Shown: positions 1 through 9,524, counted from the stretch's first letter. The stretch: DNA of 64,000 nucleotides from SB11 sp965222995 (GCA_965222995.1 OZ244977.1:496001-560000), one strand, 5' to 3'. Notes: a model not told the origin generated them from the sequence alone. Numbers and translations are program-made.

Positions 1-337
1 TAGCAATTCTTGGAATTGCGATGATACCTATACAAAAAAGATAGACGTAGTACCTACAGCATATATAAATATACCTAATGCCTTTAGTCCGGGCAGTAGA
101 GATACTTTAAATGCTTATTTTAGAGTTGAAGGAATATATTTTACAAAAGAAATAGAGATGCATATATTCAATCGTTGGGGAGAGGAAATATTCTACTCCA
201 ATCAACTGGCACCAAAGTGGGACGGACAATATAAAGGTGAGCTTGTGCCCGATGGTATTTATACCTATTTAATTAGAATACTGGATTATAAAAACAAACT
301 TCATATTTATAAAGGAAACTTAACAGTTATTAAATAG
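1..337 (+). CDS. C-terminal end of a T9SS type-B secreted protein (partial)
   Basis: The open frame enters from the left edge (codons in phase from base 2) and stops with TAG at 335-337, leaving about 111 residues. They read as a gliding-motility-associated C-terminal domain: IPNAFSPG near the start, then FNRWGEEIF, WDGQYKGELVPDGIYTY and a final YKGNLTVIK. This layout is the T9SS type-B sorting domain, which directs proteins across the outer membrane of Bacteroidota. The rest of the protein lies outside the window. The next gene ends in the same kind of domain, so the two probably form a tandem pair of secreted surface proteins. The domain call is firm; the function of the whole protein cannot be seen. 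Confidence 0.85.
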   Translation, partial: SNSWNCDDTYTKKIDVVPTAYINIPNAFSPGSRDTLNAYFRVEGIYFTKEIEMHIFNRWGEEIFYSNQLAPKWDGQYKGELVPDGIYTYLIRILDYKNKLHIYKGNLTVIK

Positions 338-516
338 TTATATACGTAAACCAATTTCAGGCAACCATTTTGGTTTTCATGATGTCAATAATAGTAGTTA
401 AAACAATTTAAGTGTTGTCGTAAAAAAAGTGTAACGGTTTGATTTTGTTTGACTAACACTAAAATTTTACCCGCTTTTTTTGTAAAATTGTAAGATTACA
501 TCAACTCTTAGTAGTT

Positions 517-3500
517 GTGAAGCCATTGAAAAAAATATCTTTCTGTTTACTTGCAGGATTAATGCTATTATTGGTAGCAAAAACTGCAAAAAGCCAGAAT
601 AGTGCCTATGAGGGAAAGAAGTTTTTTGTTTCAGCTTTGCGACCTTCAGGTGGTTTTGGACCACAAAATAATTTTGTGCTTCTATGGTCTAGAACCACAG
701 CTTCGGTAACAATAAGTAATACGGCAAAAAGTTTTTCTACAACTGTAAGTCTTAACCCTAATACAGTACAATCAGTTACTTTGCCACTTACAGTGAGTCA
801 CCATGAAAGTAATGATGCTGAAAAAGTTGAAGATTTTGGAGTTGAAATAACATCTAACAATAATATATCTGTACAATTTAATAGTGGGGGTGTAGGAGTA
901 AACTCAAGTGATGGAACAATGGTTTATCCTATTGATAAAATTGGTACAGAGTATTATGCCATGAGCTTTGAAGGCTCAGGTGGTTTTAATGCAGGTAGAT
1001 CAACTATAATTATAGTAGGAACAGAGAATAATACGTTAGTAGAAATTACACCTTCAGCTACCACAACAGGAAATAAAGCAGCAGGAACTCCCTTTTTTGT
1101 ATCACTAAATAAGGGACAGACATACAGGCTGGAGGCAAACGGTACCAATGACCTTACAGGTACCAAAATAAGAGTAGTAAACGGTTGTAAGAAAATAGCA
1201 GTTTTTAGTGGTTCAGAATGCTCTCAAGTGCCTTCTTCATGTACTAATTGTGGGCACTTGGTAGAGATGATGCCCCATGTAGATACATGGGGAAAAACAT
1301 TTTTCATTCCTCCATTCACCGGCGGAGGCTTTCAACCACCAAGATACACCTATCGAGTATTATCTACAGCAAATGGAACAAAAGTTACTATAAACGGTAC
1401 TACTACCACATTAAATAAGGGAGATATAGAGACCGTAAGTAATAATTTATCAACGTCATCAGTTTGTATTGAAGCTACTAATCCGATTTTGGTAGCTCAA
1501 TATACAGAAGGTTTTGGTTGTCAAGGGGGTGCCTCACCTAGAATGGGGCTTGTGCCACCTGCAGAACAACTTGTAAAAAGTGCACTTATATACCCTCAAA
1601 ATGGAGGAGGTTTTGGCAATACAAACAAAGTACTAATCATTACTAAAACTAACTCTAGGCAACGCGTACGCCGAAATAATATTCCTGTGGGGGTTACCAA
1701 TTTTACCTCATTTACAAATTGCAATCAATGGAGCTATACCGATATAGCCATTAACCAGGCAGTACATTCTATTACTAGCGATAGTGGGTTTATAGCATAC
1801 CAGTACAGTGCAAACTTTAATTCGGCATATATATACCAATCAGCAGTCAACTCAAGAATAATTAAATACGATATAGGTATTGAACCTTTGGTTTGCGGCT
1901 CTACTAAAGTTACTTTTTATAATACCGGAGATAGTGATAGAATATCAAGTAGTAAATGGCTGTTTGAAGATAATACTTCGTTAAACGGTAAAAAAGTTAC
2001 GAAAGACTTTGGCAAGCACGATAAATATTTAATAAACAACATAGTAACTTATCAAGATGTTTGCCCTTACGTAGATACGTTAACTACAACAGTTAGAACT
2101 TTTGAAAACCCTGATGCAGGTTTTTCGGTAAACGATAGTGTACAATGCTTTATCGATAATGACTTTTTGTTTACCGATACTTCAAAATACTTTAATTCAA
2201 GTACAAAATCTTCAACTACATGGGTATTTGGAGATACAAACGTGAATTTTAAAAATCAATTTAATATTACTCGAAATTTCTCATCACCGGGTGTAGTTCC
2301 TATTAAGTTTTATGCAACATCAACAGATAACTGTATTGATTCTTTTGAGTGGAACGTGAAGGTAAATGCAAACCCAAAGCCTGATTATCAGGTTTCAAAC
2401 CCGCAGTGTTTCAATAGTCATAGTTTCAATCCCGTTCAATTAAGTTCAGTTGCAGGAGGAACAGTTACAAATTATGAGTGGCTGTTTGGAGACGGGAGTA
2501 ACAGTTTTGCACCAAGCCCTAACAAGCAATTTGCTAAAGACGATACTACTTACGAAGTTATACTTATAGCAACTGCAAACACGGGCTGTAGTGATACAAT
2601 AACAGATTCATTTACCATATTACCATCACCAAGTGCGGCAGGGGTAATTCCAAGTTCAGTATGCCTAAACGATAGTTTAAAAGCAACCAACAGTTCAACT
2701 TTCTCAAAAGGTACTTTGTCTTACCTGTGGAAGTTTGGAGATGGTACTTCGTCAACACAACAAGATATTGTAAAATCTTATAATGATACGGGTACCTATA
2801 ATTTGGTACTAACGGCAGTTACAAATGACGGTTGTCCTGATAGTATCATTTCGCTTGTAGACGTATTACCTACACCCAAACCTGATTTCACCATTAACAA
2901 AGATTGCTCAAGAAACTTTACAGCATTTACAAATCAAACTTTTGATTACGGGTTAAATACTTCTACTTTTAAATGGGATGTAGGAGACTCTATATATACA
3001 ACTTCTAACGTAAATCATATATATGATGATAAAGGTGCATATACCGTGCGGTTATATGCAACACTTCCAAACGGGTGCCAGGATAGCACTAAACAAGATG
3101 TTTATATAAATCCTTCGCCTGATGTTGATTTTATAATAAACGACAGTTTGCAATGTATACGAGGAAATAATTTCGATTTCTTCAATAACACTACTATTAG
3201 CGAAGGAAATATTAACCAGTTTACATGGAAATTGAATGATACTTTTTGGAATAATAATATTTCAATAAATCAAAGTTTCAACACATTTGGTAAATATACT
3301 TTAGAATTAATAGCTGTTACAGACAGTGCTTGTTCAGACTCAATAGTGAAAGACTTTGAAATAGCACCGCAAACGACTATGGATTTAGTTTCCGGTCAAG
3401 ACACGCAGTGCTTTAAAGACCATAGCTTTCCACTAACAAACAATTCATCAATTCCGGCAGGTACGGTAAAATATCAGTGGATATATAGTAATAATGATTT

Positions 3501-4398
3501 AGATACCATCCCAAACCCCGGGGCTAAAACATTTAATTCGCCTGGAAAATACCAGCTGGTTTTATTAGCAATTTCTGATAAACAATGTAGGGATAGTGTA
3601 ATTAAAAACTTTACACTTTACCCTTCGCCCGAACTTGATTTTGAAGTAAATGATGTATGTGGTTCAGATTCGGCACGTTTCTTCAACCCTTCGAAAGTAT
3701 CAACAGGAAGAATAATAACTTGGGATTGGGATTTAGGAGACGGTTCAACGTCTACAGAAAAACGCCCTGTACACTTTTACAATAGTTTCGGACATTATGA
3801 TGTAAGACTAATAGGTATTACCAATTTAGGATGCCCTGATACATTGTTTAAAGATAGTGCCGTGAAGGTTAAACCGGCACCTACATCATTCTTTAATACA
3901 GAGCTGATTAGCCAACGTAGTAATGTAACTACTTATGACTTTAAAGAACTTTCACAAGGAGCCGATAATTTCTTCTGGAATTTTGATAGAGGAGAAACAA
4001 GTAGGGAAGAGAACCCTAGGTTTACCTTTAGAGATACAGGAACGTACCGTATAATTTTAACAGTATCTAATAACGATGATTGTTTCGACCATTACGATAC
4101 GGTGATTACTATTGTGCCTGATATAGAAGTGTTTATTCCCAATGCATTTTCTCCCAATAAAGATATTCTGAACTCAGTATTCAGAATAGAAGGCTCTTAT
4201 TTCTATCGTGAATTTGAAATGCGTATTTTCGACCGTTGGGGGCAACAACTATTCTATACAGATGACCCCGAAATAGGGTGGGATGGAAGTTACGATAACC
4301 GCATGATGCCTGAAGGGGTATATATCTATCACATTCGTATGATAGGTACTGATACCAAAGTACGTAACTATAAAGGCAATCTTCACCTGTTTAGATAG
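517..4398 (+). CDS. Secreted IgGFc-binding-domain / PKD-repeat protein with T9SS type-B sorting domain
   Basis: A 1293-residue secreted protein starting at GTG 517. A signal peptide (KPLKK, hydrophobic core LLAGLMLLLVA, AKSQ near residue 26) is followed by an IgGFc-binding N-terminal-type domain over roughly residues 30-460. Its hallmark is a cysteine cluster CSQVPSSCTNCGH at about 235, shared with the shorter protein at 14351-15661. About seven PKD-like Ig folds follow (recurring WxFGDGxxS and GxYxVxLxA patterns), and residues 1205-1293 form a T9SS type-B domain (IPNAFSPN, FDRWGQQLF, GWDGSYDNR). Known family members are large surface or adhesin-like proteins; binding to IgG Fc is only the origin of the domain name and is not implied here. 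It probably works at the cell surface, possibly in attachment. Confidence 0.9.
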   Translation: MKPLKKISFCLLAGLMLLLVAKTAKSQNSAYEGKKFFVSALRPSGGFGPQNNFVLLWSRTTASVTISNTAKSFSTTVSLNPNTVQSVTLPLTVSHHESNDAEKVEDFGVEITSNNNISVQFNSGGVGVNSSDGTMVYPIDKIGTEYYAMSFEGSGGFNAGRSTIIIVGTENNTLVEITPSATTTGNKAAGTPFFVSLNKGQTYRLEANGTNDLTGTKIRVVNGCKKIAVFSGSECSQVPSSCTNCGHLVEMMPHVDTWGKTFFIPPFTGGGFQPPRYTYRVLSTANGTKVTINGTTTTLNKGDIETVSNNLSTSSVCIEATNPILVAQYTEGFGCQGGASPRMGLVPPAEQLVKSALIYPQNGGGFGNTNKVLIITKTNSRQRVRRNNIPVGVTNFTSFTNCNQWSYTDIAINQAVHSITSDSGFIAYQYSANFNSAYIYQSAVNSRIIKYDIGIEPLVCGSTKVTFYNTGDSDRISSSKWLFEDNTSLNGKKVTKDFGKHDKYLINNIVTYQDVCPYVDTLTTTVRTFENPDAGFSVNDSVQCFIDNDFLFTDTSKYFNSSTKSSTTWVFGDTNVNFKNQFNITRNFSSPGVVPIKFYATSTDNCIDSFEWNVKVNANPKPDYQVSNPQCFNSHSFNPVQLSSVAGGTVTNYEWLFGDGSNSFAPSPNKQFAKDDTTYEVILIATANTGCSDTITDSFTILPSPSAAGVIPSSVCLNDSLKATNSSTFSKGTLSYLWKFGDGTSSTQQDIVKSYNDTGTYNLVLTAVTNDGCPDSIISLVDVLPTPKPDFTINKDCSRNFTAFTNQTFDYGLNTSTFKWDVGDSIYTTSNVNHIYDDKGAYTVRLYATLPNGCQDSTKQDVYINPSPDVDFIINDSLQCIRGNNFDFFNNTTISEGNINQFTWKLNDTFWNNNISINQSFNTFGKYTLELIAVTDSACSDSIVKDFEIAPQTTMDLVSGQDTQCFKDHSFPLTNNSSIPAGTVKYQWIYSNNDLDTIPNPGAKTFNSPGKYQLVLLAISDKQCRDSVIKNFTLYPSPELDFEVNDVCGSDSARFFNPSKVSTGRIITWDWDLGDGSTSTEKRPVHFYNSFGHYDVRLIGITNLGCPDTLFKDSAVKVKPAPTSFFNTELISQRSNVTTYDFKELSQGADNFFWNFDRGETSREENPRFTFRDTGTYRIILTVSNNDDCFDHYDTVITIVPDIEVFIPNAFSPNKDILNSVFRIEGSYFYREFEMRIFDRWGQQLFYTDDPEIGWDGSYDNRMMPEGVYIYHIRMIGTDTKVRNYKGNLHLFR

Positions 4399-4442
4399 CT
4401 ACCAGTATTCTTCTTTCATTTAACCTGCTAACAAATATGCAG

Positions 4443-4450
4443 TATCTTTG
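4443..4450 (+). promoter_or_regulatory. -7 promoter element (TAnnTTTG) of hscA
   Basis: TATCTTTG is a full match to the Bacteroidota sigma-A -7 element. Transcription would begin near 4456, about 25 bases before ATG 4481. Its last three bases are the TTG at which the open frame starts, so that TTG is not the start codon. No clear TTTG -33 element is present at the usual spacing. Confidence 0.6.
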
Positions 4451-4480
4451 TTGCTGTTTATTAAAAACAGAACGATAGGA

Positions 4481-6316
4481 ATGCCGTCAATATCAATAGA
4501 TTTAACATCAGGAACGCTAAAGAAAAAAGATGTAATAGTGGGGATAGATTTGGGAACTACAAACAGTTTAGTAGCCATAATTGATAACCAGCAGCCGATT
4601 GCTCTTTCAGGAAAAGATAAAAACACCATAGTACCCTCGCTTATACATATTGGTACTGATAAAGAAATTACAGTGGGTAATGCTGCCCATTCATATTTAC
4701 TGTCTGACCCTAAAAATACTGTATACTCTGCAAAACGTTTGATGGGTAAAGCATATAAAGACCTTAAAGAAAAAAGTAAATTCTTTAGCTATAAAATAGT
4801 TGATGATGATACCGAGAATTTAGTTCGGGTAATGCTTCAAGGTAAATATTATACCCCCATAGAGCTTTCAGCCTTTATTTTAAAAGAGTTGAAGCAAAGA
4901 GCAGAGGAACATTTAGGAGCAGAAGTATCTAAAGCGGTAATCACAGTTCCTGCCTATTTTAACGATGCCCAACGCCAGGCAACACGTGATGCGGGTAAGC
5001 TGGCAGGCTTAGATGTGATGCGCATTGTTAACGAACCTACTGCAGCCAGTTTAGCTTATGGTTTGGGTTTAGCAAAGGATGAAGAAAAAACAGTAGCTGT
5101 TTACGATTTAGGTGGGGGAACGTTCGATATTTCTATACTACACATACATAAAGGGTTGTTTGAAGTATTGGCAACGAACGGGGATACTTATTTAGGAGGA
5201 GACGATTTTGACCATGCAGTGGTAAATTATTGGGCAAAGAAATATAAACTAGATAGCGATGAGCAAAAACAAAATCTGAGATTAATAGCCGAGGAAGCCA
5301 AAAAGCATTTAAGTACTAATGATACATTTAGTACAAAGTATCAAGGTGTAGCATTAACACTTACAAAACAAGAATTTGAAGAGTGTATAAGCCCTATACT
5401 GCAAAGAACGCTTGCAGGTTGCCAAAGCGCTTTGGGTGATAGCGAATTGGATTTAGACGAAATAGAAGAAGTTATTTTAGTGGGAGGAAGTACGCGTACA
5501 CCATTAGTAAAGCAAAAAGTAAGTTCTTTTTTTAAGCATGCTACCATACATGATAAACTAAACCCTGATGAAGTAGTTGCCTTAGGTGCTGCCGTTGAAG
5601 CTGATATTTTAGCAGGAAATCGTACAGATATGCTATTGTTGGATGTTACACCGCTATCACTAGGCATAGAAACTATGGGAGGTTTGATGGATGTGATAAT
5701 CCCGCGCAATAGTAAAGTCCCTTCAAAAGTAGGTAAGCAATATACCACATCGGTAGATGGTCAAGTGAATCTTAAAGTAAATGTATTTCAAGGGGAACGA
5801 GAACTGGTTGCTGAGAATAGAAAACTGGCTGAATTTGATTTGAAAGGTATACCTGCAATGCCTGCGGGTTTACCAAAAATACAAGTAGATTTTATATTAA
5901 ATGCTGATGGTATTTTAAAAGTTGATGCAACTGAATTACGTTCAGGGGTAAAGCAAGAAGTTGAAGTTAAACCACAATACGGCTTAACCGATGAAGAAGT
6001 AGAAAAAATGCTTAAAGAATCCATAGAAAATGCAAAAGGAGATATGGAGAAACGGATGGTGCAAGAGGCTAAAACTGAGGCAGAACAATTAATATATACT
6101 ACTGAACGTTTTATAAATAAAAACCAATCAATACTTACAGACAACGAGTTACAAAATACAACACTCTATATAAATGATGTGAATAATGCGTTGGAGACTA
6201 ATGATAAGGATGTAATTTTGAAAGCGATTGATGAGCTGAATGAATATACACGTCCTTTTGCAGAAAGATTGATGGATGAAGCCGTTTCAGAAGCACTAAA
6301 AGGAAAAAAAATATAA
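4481..6316 (+). CDS. hscA: Hsp70-family chaperone, HscA-like
   Basis: A 611-residue Hsp70. GIDLGTTNS at residues 21-29, AVYDLGGGTFDIS and VGGSTRTPLV form the ATPase domain; LLLDVTPLSLGIETMGG opens the substrate-binding domain; the C-terminal helical lid ends in EALKGKKI without the disordered acidic tail of DnaK. The N-terminal extension before the first ATPase motif, MLLLDVTPLSLG, QGERELV and GIPAMPAG match HscA better than DnaK as I recall the families. HscA helps transfer Fe-S clusters from the IscU scaffold. Start ATG 4481 is chosen because an upstream in-frame TTG at 4448 lies inside a promoter element. No hscB, fdx or iscU neighbour is visible, so a role in Fe-S assembly is inferred from the family. 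Confidence 0.75.
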   Translation: MPSISIDLTSGTLKKKDVIVGIDLGTTNSLVAIIDNQQPIALSGKDKNTIVPSLIHIGTDKEITVGNAAHSYLLSDPKNTVYSAKRLMGKAYKDLKEKSKFFSYKIVDDDTENLVRVMLQGKYYTPIELSAFILKELKQRAEEHLGAEVSKAVITVPAYFNDAQRQATRDAGKLAGLDVMRIVNEPTAASLAYGLGLAKDEEKTVAVYDLGGGTFDISILHIHKGLFEVLATNGDTYLGGDDFDHAVVNYWAKKYKLDSDEQKQNLRLIAEEAKKHLSTNDTFSTKYQGVALTLTKQEFEECISPILQRTLAGCQSALGDSELDLDEIEEVILVGGSTRTPLVKQKVSSFFKHATIHDKLNPDEVVALGAAVEADILAGNRTDMLLLDVTPLSLGIETMGGLMDVIIPRNSKVPSKVGKQYTTSVDGQVNLKVNVFQGERELVAENRKLAEFDLKGIPAMPAGLPKIQVDFILNADGILKVDATELRSGVKQEVEVKPQYGLTDEEVEKMLKESIENAKGDMEKRMVQEAKTEAEQLIYTTERFINKNQSILTDNELQNTTLYINDVNNALETNDKDVILKAIDELNEYTRPFAERLMDEAVSEALKGKKI

Positions 6317-6331
6317 TATTACCGTAAGGTA

Positions 6332-7030
6332 TTGATACAAAAAGTAAAACATATAGCGCTGCTGGTAGTTGGGATATTATTTTATAGTATAAACTATGGA
6401 CAGTTATACAATCAAGAATTAGACGGGTACGACCCAGCAACAACTCGTAAAGACAAACTGGGTATACGGGTAGGTTTTGGTGTTACCACACTATCTTCAG
6501 ATGTATTAGTAAATACAAGAGTTTCAAGGGGGTACCAGGGGGCATTTTATTACAGAGTTAATTTATTTAAGGGGTTTCATTTAAATGCAGAAAGTGGTGC
6601 CTCAGTAAAAGGAGCTAATTTTAATAACGGTGATTCAGGGTATAGCCAACTCTCATTGCTTTATTTAGATGTAGGGGTATTGGGCATGTTTCAGCTAACA
6701 TCTGATAATAAACATAACTTAATAGTAGGGGTTCAGTCTTCAAGGTTAATGCGTTCATCACTTTTTGTAGGGCCTGAGCAATTTGCATCCTTTCTACAGC
6801 TACCGGTTAAAAAATGGGATCATGCTGCCGTAGTCGGGTACCATTTCAATACTAAGTTTGTAGGTTTCCAATTAGCTCTAAAATACGGACTGCGTAATAT
6901 AGCCGGAGACTTTTTAAACTTTAATAAAGTATCTGTAAATAACAGTGGACAGTTTGTTGATTTAGACCCATCAATGCGTAACCTAAGTAATCTTAAAAAC
7001 TTAAGTGTAGAGTTATCAGTATATTTTTAA
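6332..7030 (+). CDS. Outer-membrane beta-barrel protein
   Basis: About 232 residues from TTG 6332, only 15 bases after hscA, so probably co-transcribed. The start has a signal peptide (KHIALLVVGILFYSINYGQ). The rest alternates polar and hydrophobic residues in short strands (YQGAFYYRVNLF, LSLLYLDVGVLGMFQL, KFVGFQLALKYGL) and ends with a terminal aromatic strand, LSVELSVYF, typical of outer-membrane barrels read by the BAM machinery. It resembles small PorT-like or OmpA-barrel-like proteins of Bacteroidota, but no specific family is certain. The rare TTG start is the only candidate that keeps the signal peptide complete. Confidence 0.7.
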   Translation: MIQKVKHIALLVVGILFYSINYGQLYNQELDGYDPATTRKDKLGIRVGFGVTTLSSDVLVNTRVSRGYQGAFYYRVNLFKGFHLNAESGASVKGANFNNGDSGYSQLSLLYLDVGVLGMFQLTSDNKHNLIVGVQSSRLMRSSLFVGPEQFASFLQLPVKKWDHAAVVGYHFNTKFVGFQLALKYGLRNIAGDFLNFNKVSVNNSGQFVDLDPSMRNLSNLKNLSVELSVYF

Positions 7031-7032
7031 CA

Positions 7033-7614
7033 CTAAGTATTTAGTAAAAAACGATAAGGCAATTTGGCATCATCGCCTGCATAGTCAACCCCTATTCTTG
7101 GAGTAATAGAAATAGCATCATCTTTAACTTTTGCTCCACTATCTTCAATCCATATAGTATCCTCTAATAAAGAAATGCCATTATGTACTTTGGTAGTAAT
7201 ACCTAAAGCTTGAGATAAAGTTCCCGGTCCTGTGCTAATGGTTTTTGTCAACTTCTTTTTATTCCTTCTGGTCAAAATAGTCTCAACGCCTTTAGCAGGT
7301 TTTATATTTCTAATTAAAACTGCATGCGGTTCACCCTCAATGTTGGTAACCACATTAAATAAGTGATGTATTCCATAGCATAGATACACATAGCTAATGC
7401 CCCCAGCCTCATACATAGTTTTGGTTCTATTTGTATACCTTTTGCCAAAGGCGTGGCTGGCACGGTCAATTATTCCATTATAAGCCTCAGTTTCCGTTAT
7501 AATTCCACTGGTTAGTTTACCATCAATATAGGTATGTAGTTCCTTGCCCAATAAGTCTTTGGCAATCTGCACCACATCTGCTCTTTCGTAAAAATCTTTA
7601 GTTAGTTTTTTCAA
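7033..7614 (-). CDS. mpg: DNA-3-methyladenine glycosylase (AAG/MPG family)
   Basis: A 193-residue base-excision repair enzyme that removes alkylated purines from DNA. It has the AAG/MPG fold signatures: ETEAY at 41-45 containing the general-base glutamate, SHAFGKRYTNRTKTMY with the DNA-intercalating region, GISYVYLCYGIHHLFNVVT, VLIRNIKPAKG, and GPGTLSQALGI near the C-terminus. Length is normal for bacterial members (about 190-210 residues). Its stop codon is two bases from that of the convergent barrel gene, and it is divergent from atpD with 101 bases between the two starts. Confidence 0.93.
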   Translation of the reverse strand: MKKLTKDFYERADVVQIAKDLLGKELHTYIDGKLTSGIITETEAYNGIIDRASHAFGKRYTNRTKTMYEAGGISYVYLCYGIHHLFNVVTNIEGEPHAVLIRNIKPAKGVETILTRRNKKKLTKTISTGPGTLSQALGITTKVHNGISLLEDTIWIEDSGAKVKDDAISITPRIGVDYAGDDAKLPYRFLLNT

Positions 7615-7672
7615 GCTAAAATCTTAGTTTAAACAAATATCAAAATGGAGTTTTTTTTAAAAAAGAATATTA

Positions 7673-7680
7673 TACCTTTG
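7673..7680 (+). promoter_or_regulatory. -7 promoter element of atpD-atpC
   Basis: TACCTTTG matches TAnnTTTG exactly. Transcription would start near 7686, giving a leader of about 30 bases before the atpD ATG at 7716. A T-run occupies the expected -33 region without a clear TTTG. Confidence 0.55.
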
Positions 7681-7715
7681 CGCCCGAAAAAACTCGAAAT
7701 AAAGTCTCTTTTAAT

Positions 7716-9224
7716 ATGTCAAATATAGGCAAAGTAGCACAGGTTATCGGTCCCGTTGTAGACGTTAGCTTTTCTGCTGAAAACGCACAACTTCCAAAAA
7801 TTTATGATGCGTTAGAAATAGACCGTGGTAACGGTAATACGCTAGTGCTTGAAGTACAACAGCACTTAGGTGAAGATATGGTTAGAGCTATTGCAATGGA
7901 TAGTACCGACGGCTTGACCCGTGGAACTGATGCAGTGCATACAGGTGTACCTATTTCTGTACCAACAGGTGAAGGTGTACGCGGACGATTATTAAATGTT
8001 GTGGGAGATAGTATTGATGGTTTGAAAGACATAGACAGTTTAGGCGGACGTAGTATCCACCAAAAAGCCCCTAAGTTTGAAGACCTTTCTACTGCTACCG
8101 AGCCATTATTTACAGGTATTAAAGTAATTGACCTTTTAGAGCCTTACGCAAAGGGTGGTAAAATTGGTTTATTTGGTGGTGCGGGTGTAGGAAAAACCGT
8201 ACTTATACAGGAGTTGATTAATAATATTGCGAAAGCACACGATGGTTTCTCAGTATTTGCAGGTGTGGGTGAGCGTACACGTGAAGGTAACGACCTTTTA
8301 CGTGAGATGATTGAAGCAGGTATTGTAAAATACGGTGAAGACTTTTCGCATGAGATGGAAAAAGGCGGCTGGCCTTTAGATAAAGTGGATAGCAAAAGCT
8401 TAGAAGACTCTAAAGCTACCTTCGTATTCGGTCAGATGAACGAACCTCCGGGGGCACGTGCTCGTGTGGCATTAACAGGTCTTTCTGTAGCTGAGTATTT
8501 CCGTGATGGTGATGAAAAATCAGGCGGACGTGATATACTTTTCTTCGTAGATAATATTTTCCGTTTCACGCAAGCGGGTTCAGAGGTATCGGCACTATTA
8601 GGTCGTATGCCATCGGCGGTAGGTTACCAGCCAACACTTGCTACTGAAATGGGTGTGATGCAAGAGCGTATTACCTCAACAAAACGTGGGTCTATTACAT
8701 CGGTACAAGCGGTATATGTACCTGCGGATGACTTGACTGACCCTGCTCCTGCAACAACATTTGCTCACTTAGATGCTACAACGGTACTAAGTCGTAAAAT
8801 TGCTGAGCTAGGTATTTACCCTGCGGTTGACCCGTTAGATTCAACTTCTCGTATCTTAACTCGTGATATCTTAGGTGATGCACACTACGATTGCGCTCAA
8901 AACGTGAAGCAATTATTGCAGCGTTATAAAGAGCTTCAAGATATTATTGCCATTTTGGGTATGGACGAGCTAAGTGAGGAAGATAAATTGGTAGTACACC
9001 GAGCACGCCGTGTACAACGTTTCTTATCTCAACCTTTCTTTGTAGCTGCTCAGTTTACAGGCTTAGAAGGGGTATTAGTTGATATTAACGATACTATTAA
9101 AGGCTTCAACATGATTATGAGTGGTGAAGTTGATAAATATCCTGAGGCTGCCTTTAACCTTGTAGGTACTATTGAAGAAGCAATAGAAAAAGGTGAGAAA
9201 TTACTAGCAGAAGCTAACGCATAA
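7716..9224 (+). CDS. atpD: F1F0 ATP synthase subunit beta
   Basis: A 502-residue catalytic subunit of the F1 sector, which makes ATP on the cytoplasmic side of the inner membrane. It shows the N-terminal barrel (GKVAQVIGPVVDVSF), the Walker A loop GGAGVGKTV near residues 153-161, the catalytic-glutamate region GVGERTREGNDL, Walker B DILFFVDNIFRFTQAGSE, the ALLGRMPSAVGYQPTLATEMG motif and the C-terminal helical domain with EEDKLVVHRARRVQRFLSQPF. Length is normal. It is followed after 11 bases by atpC, and the other ATP synthase genes are not nearby, the arrangement usual in Bacteroidota. Confidence 0.98.
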   Translation: MSNIGKVAQVIGPVVDVSFSAENAQLPKIYDALEIDRGNGNTLVLEVQQHLGEDMVRAIAMDSTDGLTRGTDAVHTGVPISVPTGEGVRGRLLNVVGDSIDGLKDIDSLGGRSIHQKAPKFEDLSTATEPLFTGIKVIDLLEPYAKGGKIGLFGGAGVGKTVLIQELINNIAKAHDGFSVFAGVGERTREGNDLLREMIEAGIVKYGEDFSHEMEKGGWPLDKVDSKSLEDSKATFVFGQMNEPPGARARVALTGLSVAEYFRDGDEKSGGRDILFFVDNIFRFTQAGSEVSALLGRMPSAVGYQPTLATEMGVMQERITSTKRGSITSVQAVYVPADDLTDPAPATTFAHLDATTVLSRKIAELGIYPAVDPLDSTSRILTRDILGDAHYDCAQNVKQLLQRYKELQDIIAILGMDELSEEDKLVVHRARRVQRFLSQPFFVAAQFTGLEGVLVDINDTIKGFNMIMSGEVDKYPEAAFNLVGTIEEAIEKGEKLLAEANA

Positions 9225-9235
9225 TTTTATTACAA

Positions 9236-9466
9236 ATGCAATTAGAGATAATAACTCCTGATAAAGTTTTATATAGTGGTGAGGTAACCGGAGTAAAAGT
9301 ACCCGGTGGAAAAGGCTCTTTTGAGATGCTGAATAACCACGCTCCTATAATAAGTAACTTAGAAGAAGGTGTAGTACGTGTTAACGACGCACAAGGCTCA
9401 CATAATTTTGATATTACAGGTGGTATTGTTGAAGTATTTGCCAATAAAATTATAATACTTGCATAA
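9236..9466 (+). CDS. atpC: F1F0 ATP synthase subunit epsilon (short form)
   Basis: A 76-residue protein matching only the N-terminal beta-sandwich of the epsilon subunit (LEIITPDKVLYSGEVTGVKVPGGKGSFEMLNNHAPII, then a VEVFANKIIILA end). The C-terminal helical hairpin that inhibits ATP hydrolysis in longer homologues is absent; this short form is common in Bacteroidota, so it is not a truncation. It is co-transcribed with atpD and followed by a strong terminator at 9493. Confidence 0.95.
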   Translation: MQLEIITPDKVLYSGEVTGVKVPGGKGSFEMLNNHAPIISNLEEGVVRVNDAQGSHNFDITGGIVEVFANKIIILA

Positions 9467-9492
9467 CCTTTATTAAAGTAGAGAATAAAAAG

Positions 9493-9518
9493 AAAGGCTC
9501 ACCCAATGGTGAGCCTTT
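9493..9518. terminator. Bidirectional intrinsic terminator
   Basis: A perfect 11-bp stem, AAAGGCTCACC paired with GGTGAGCCTTT around a CAAT loop, has A-runs on the left and T-runs on the right. It lies between the convergent atpC and 9525-10249 genes and can serve both. Confidence 0.9.
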
Positions 9519-9524
9519 TATATT

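Noticed and set aside
475..490. Promoter of the large adhesin (TTTTTTTG or TAAAATTG)
   Set aside because: Neither is a full TAnnTTTG match and no TTTG lies at the right spacing, so no call is made for 338-516.
5341..5748. Long minus-strand frame inside hscA
   Set aside because: It lies antisense to a highly conserved Hsp70 region; its serine/threonine-rich text has no family features.
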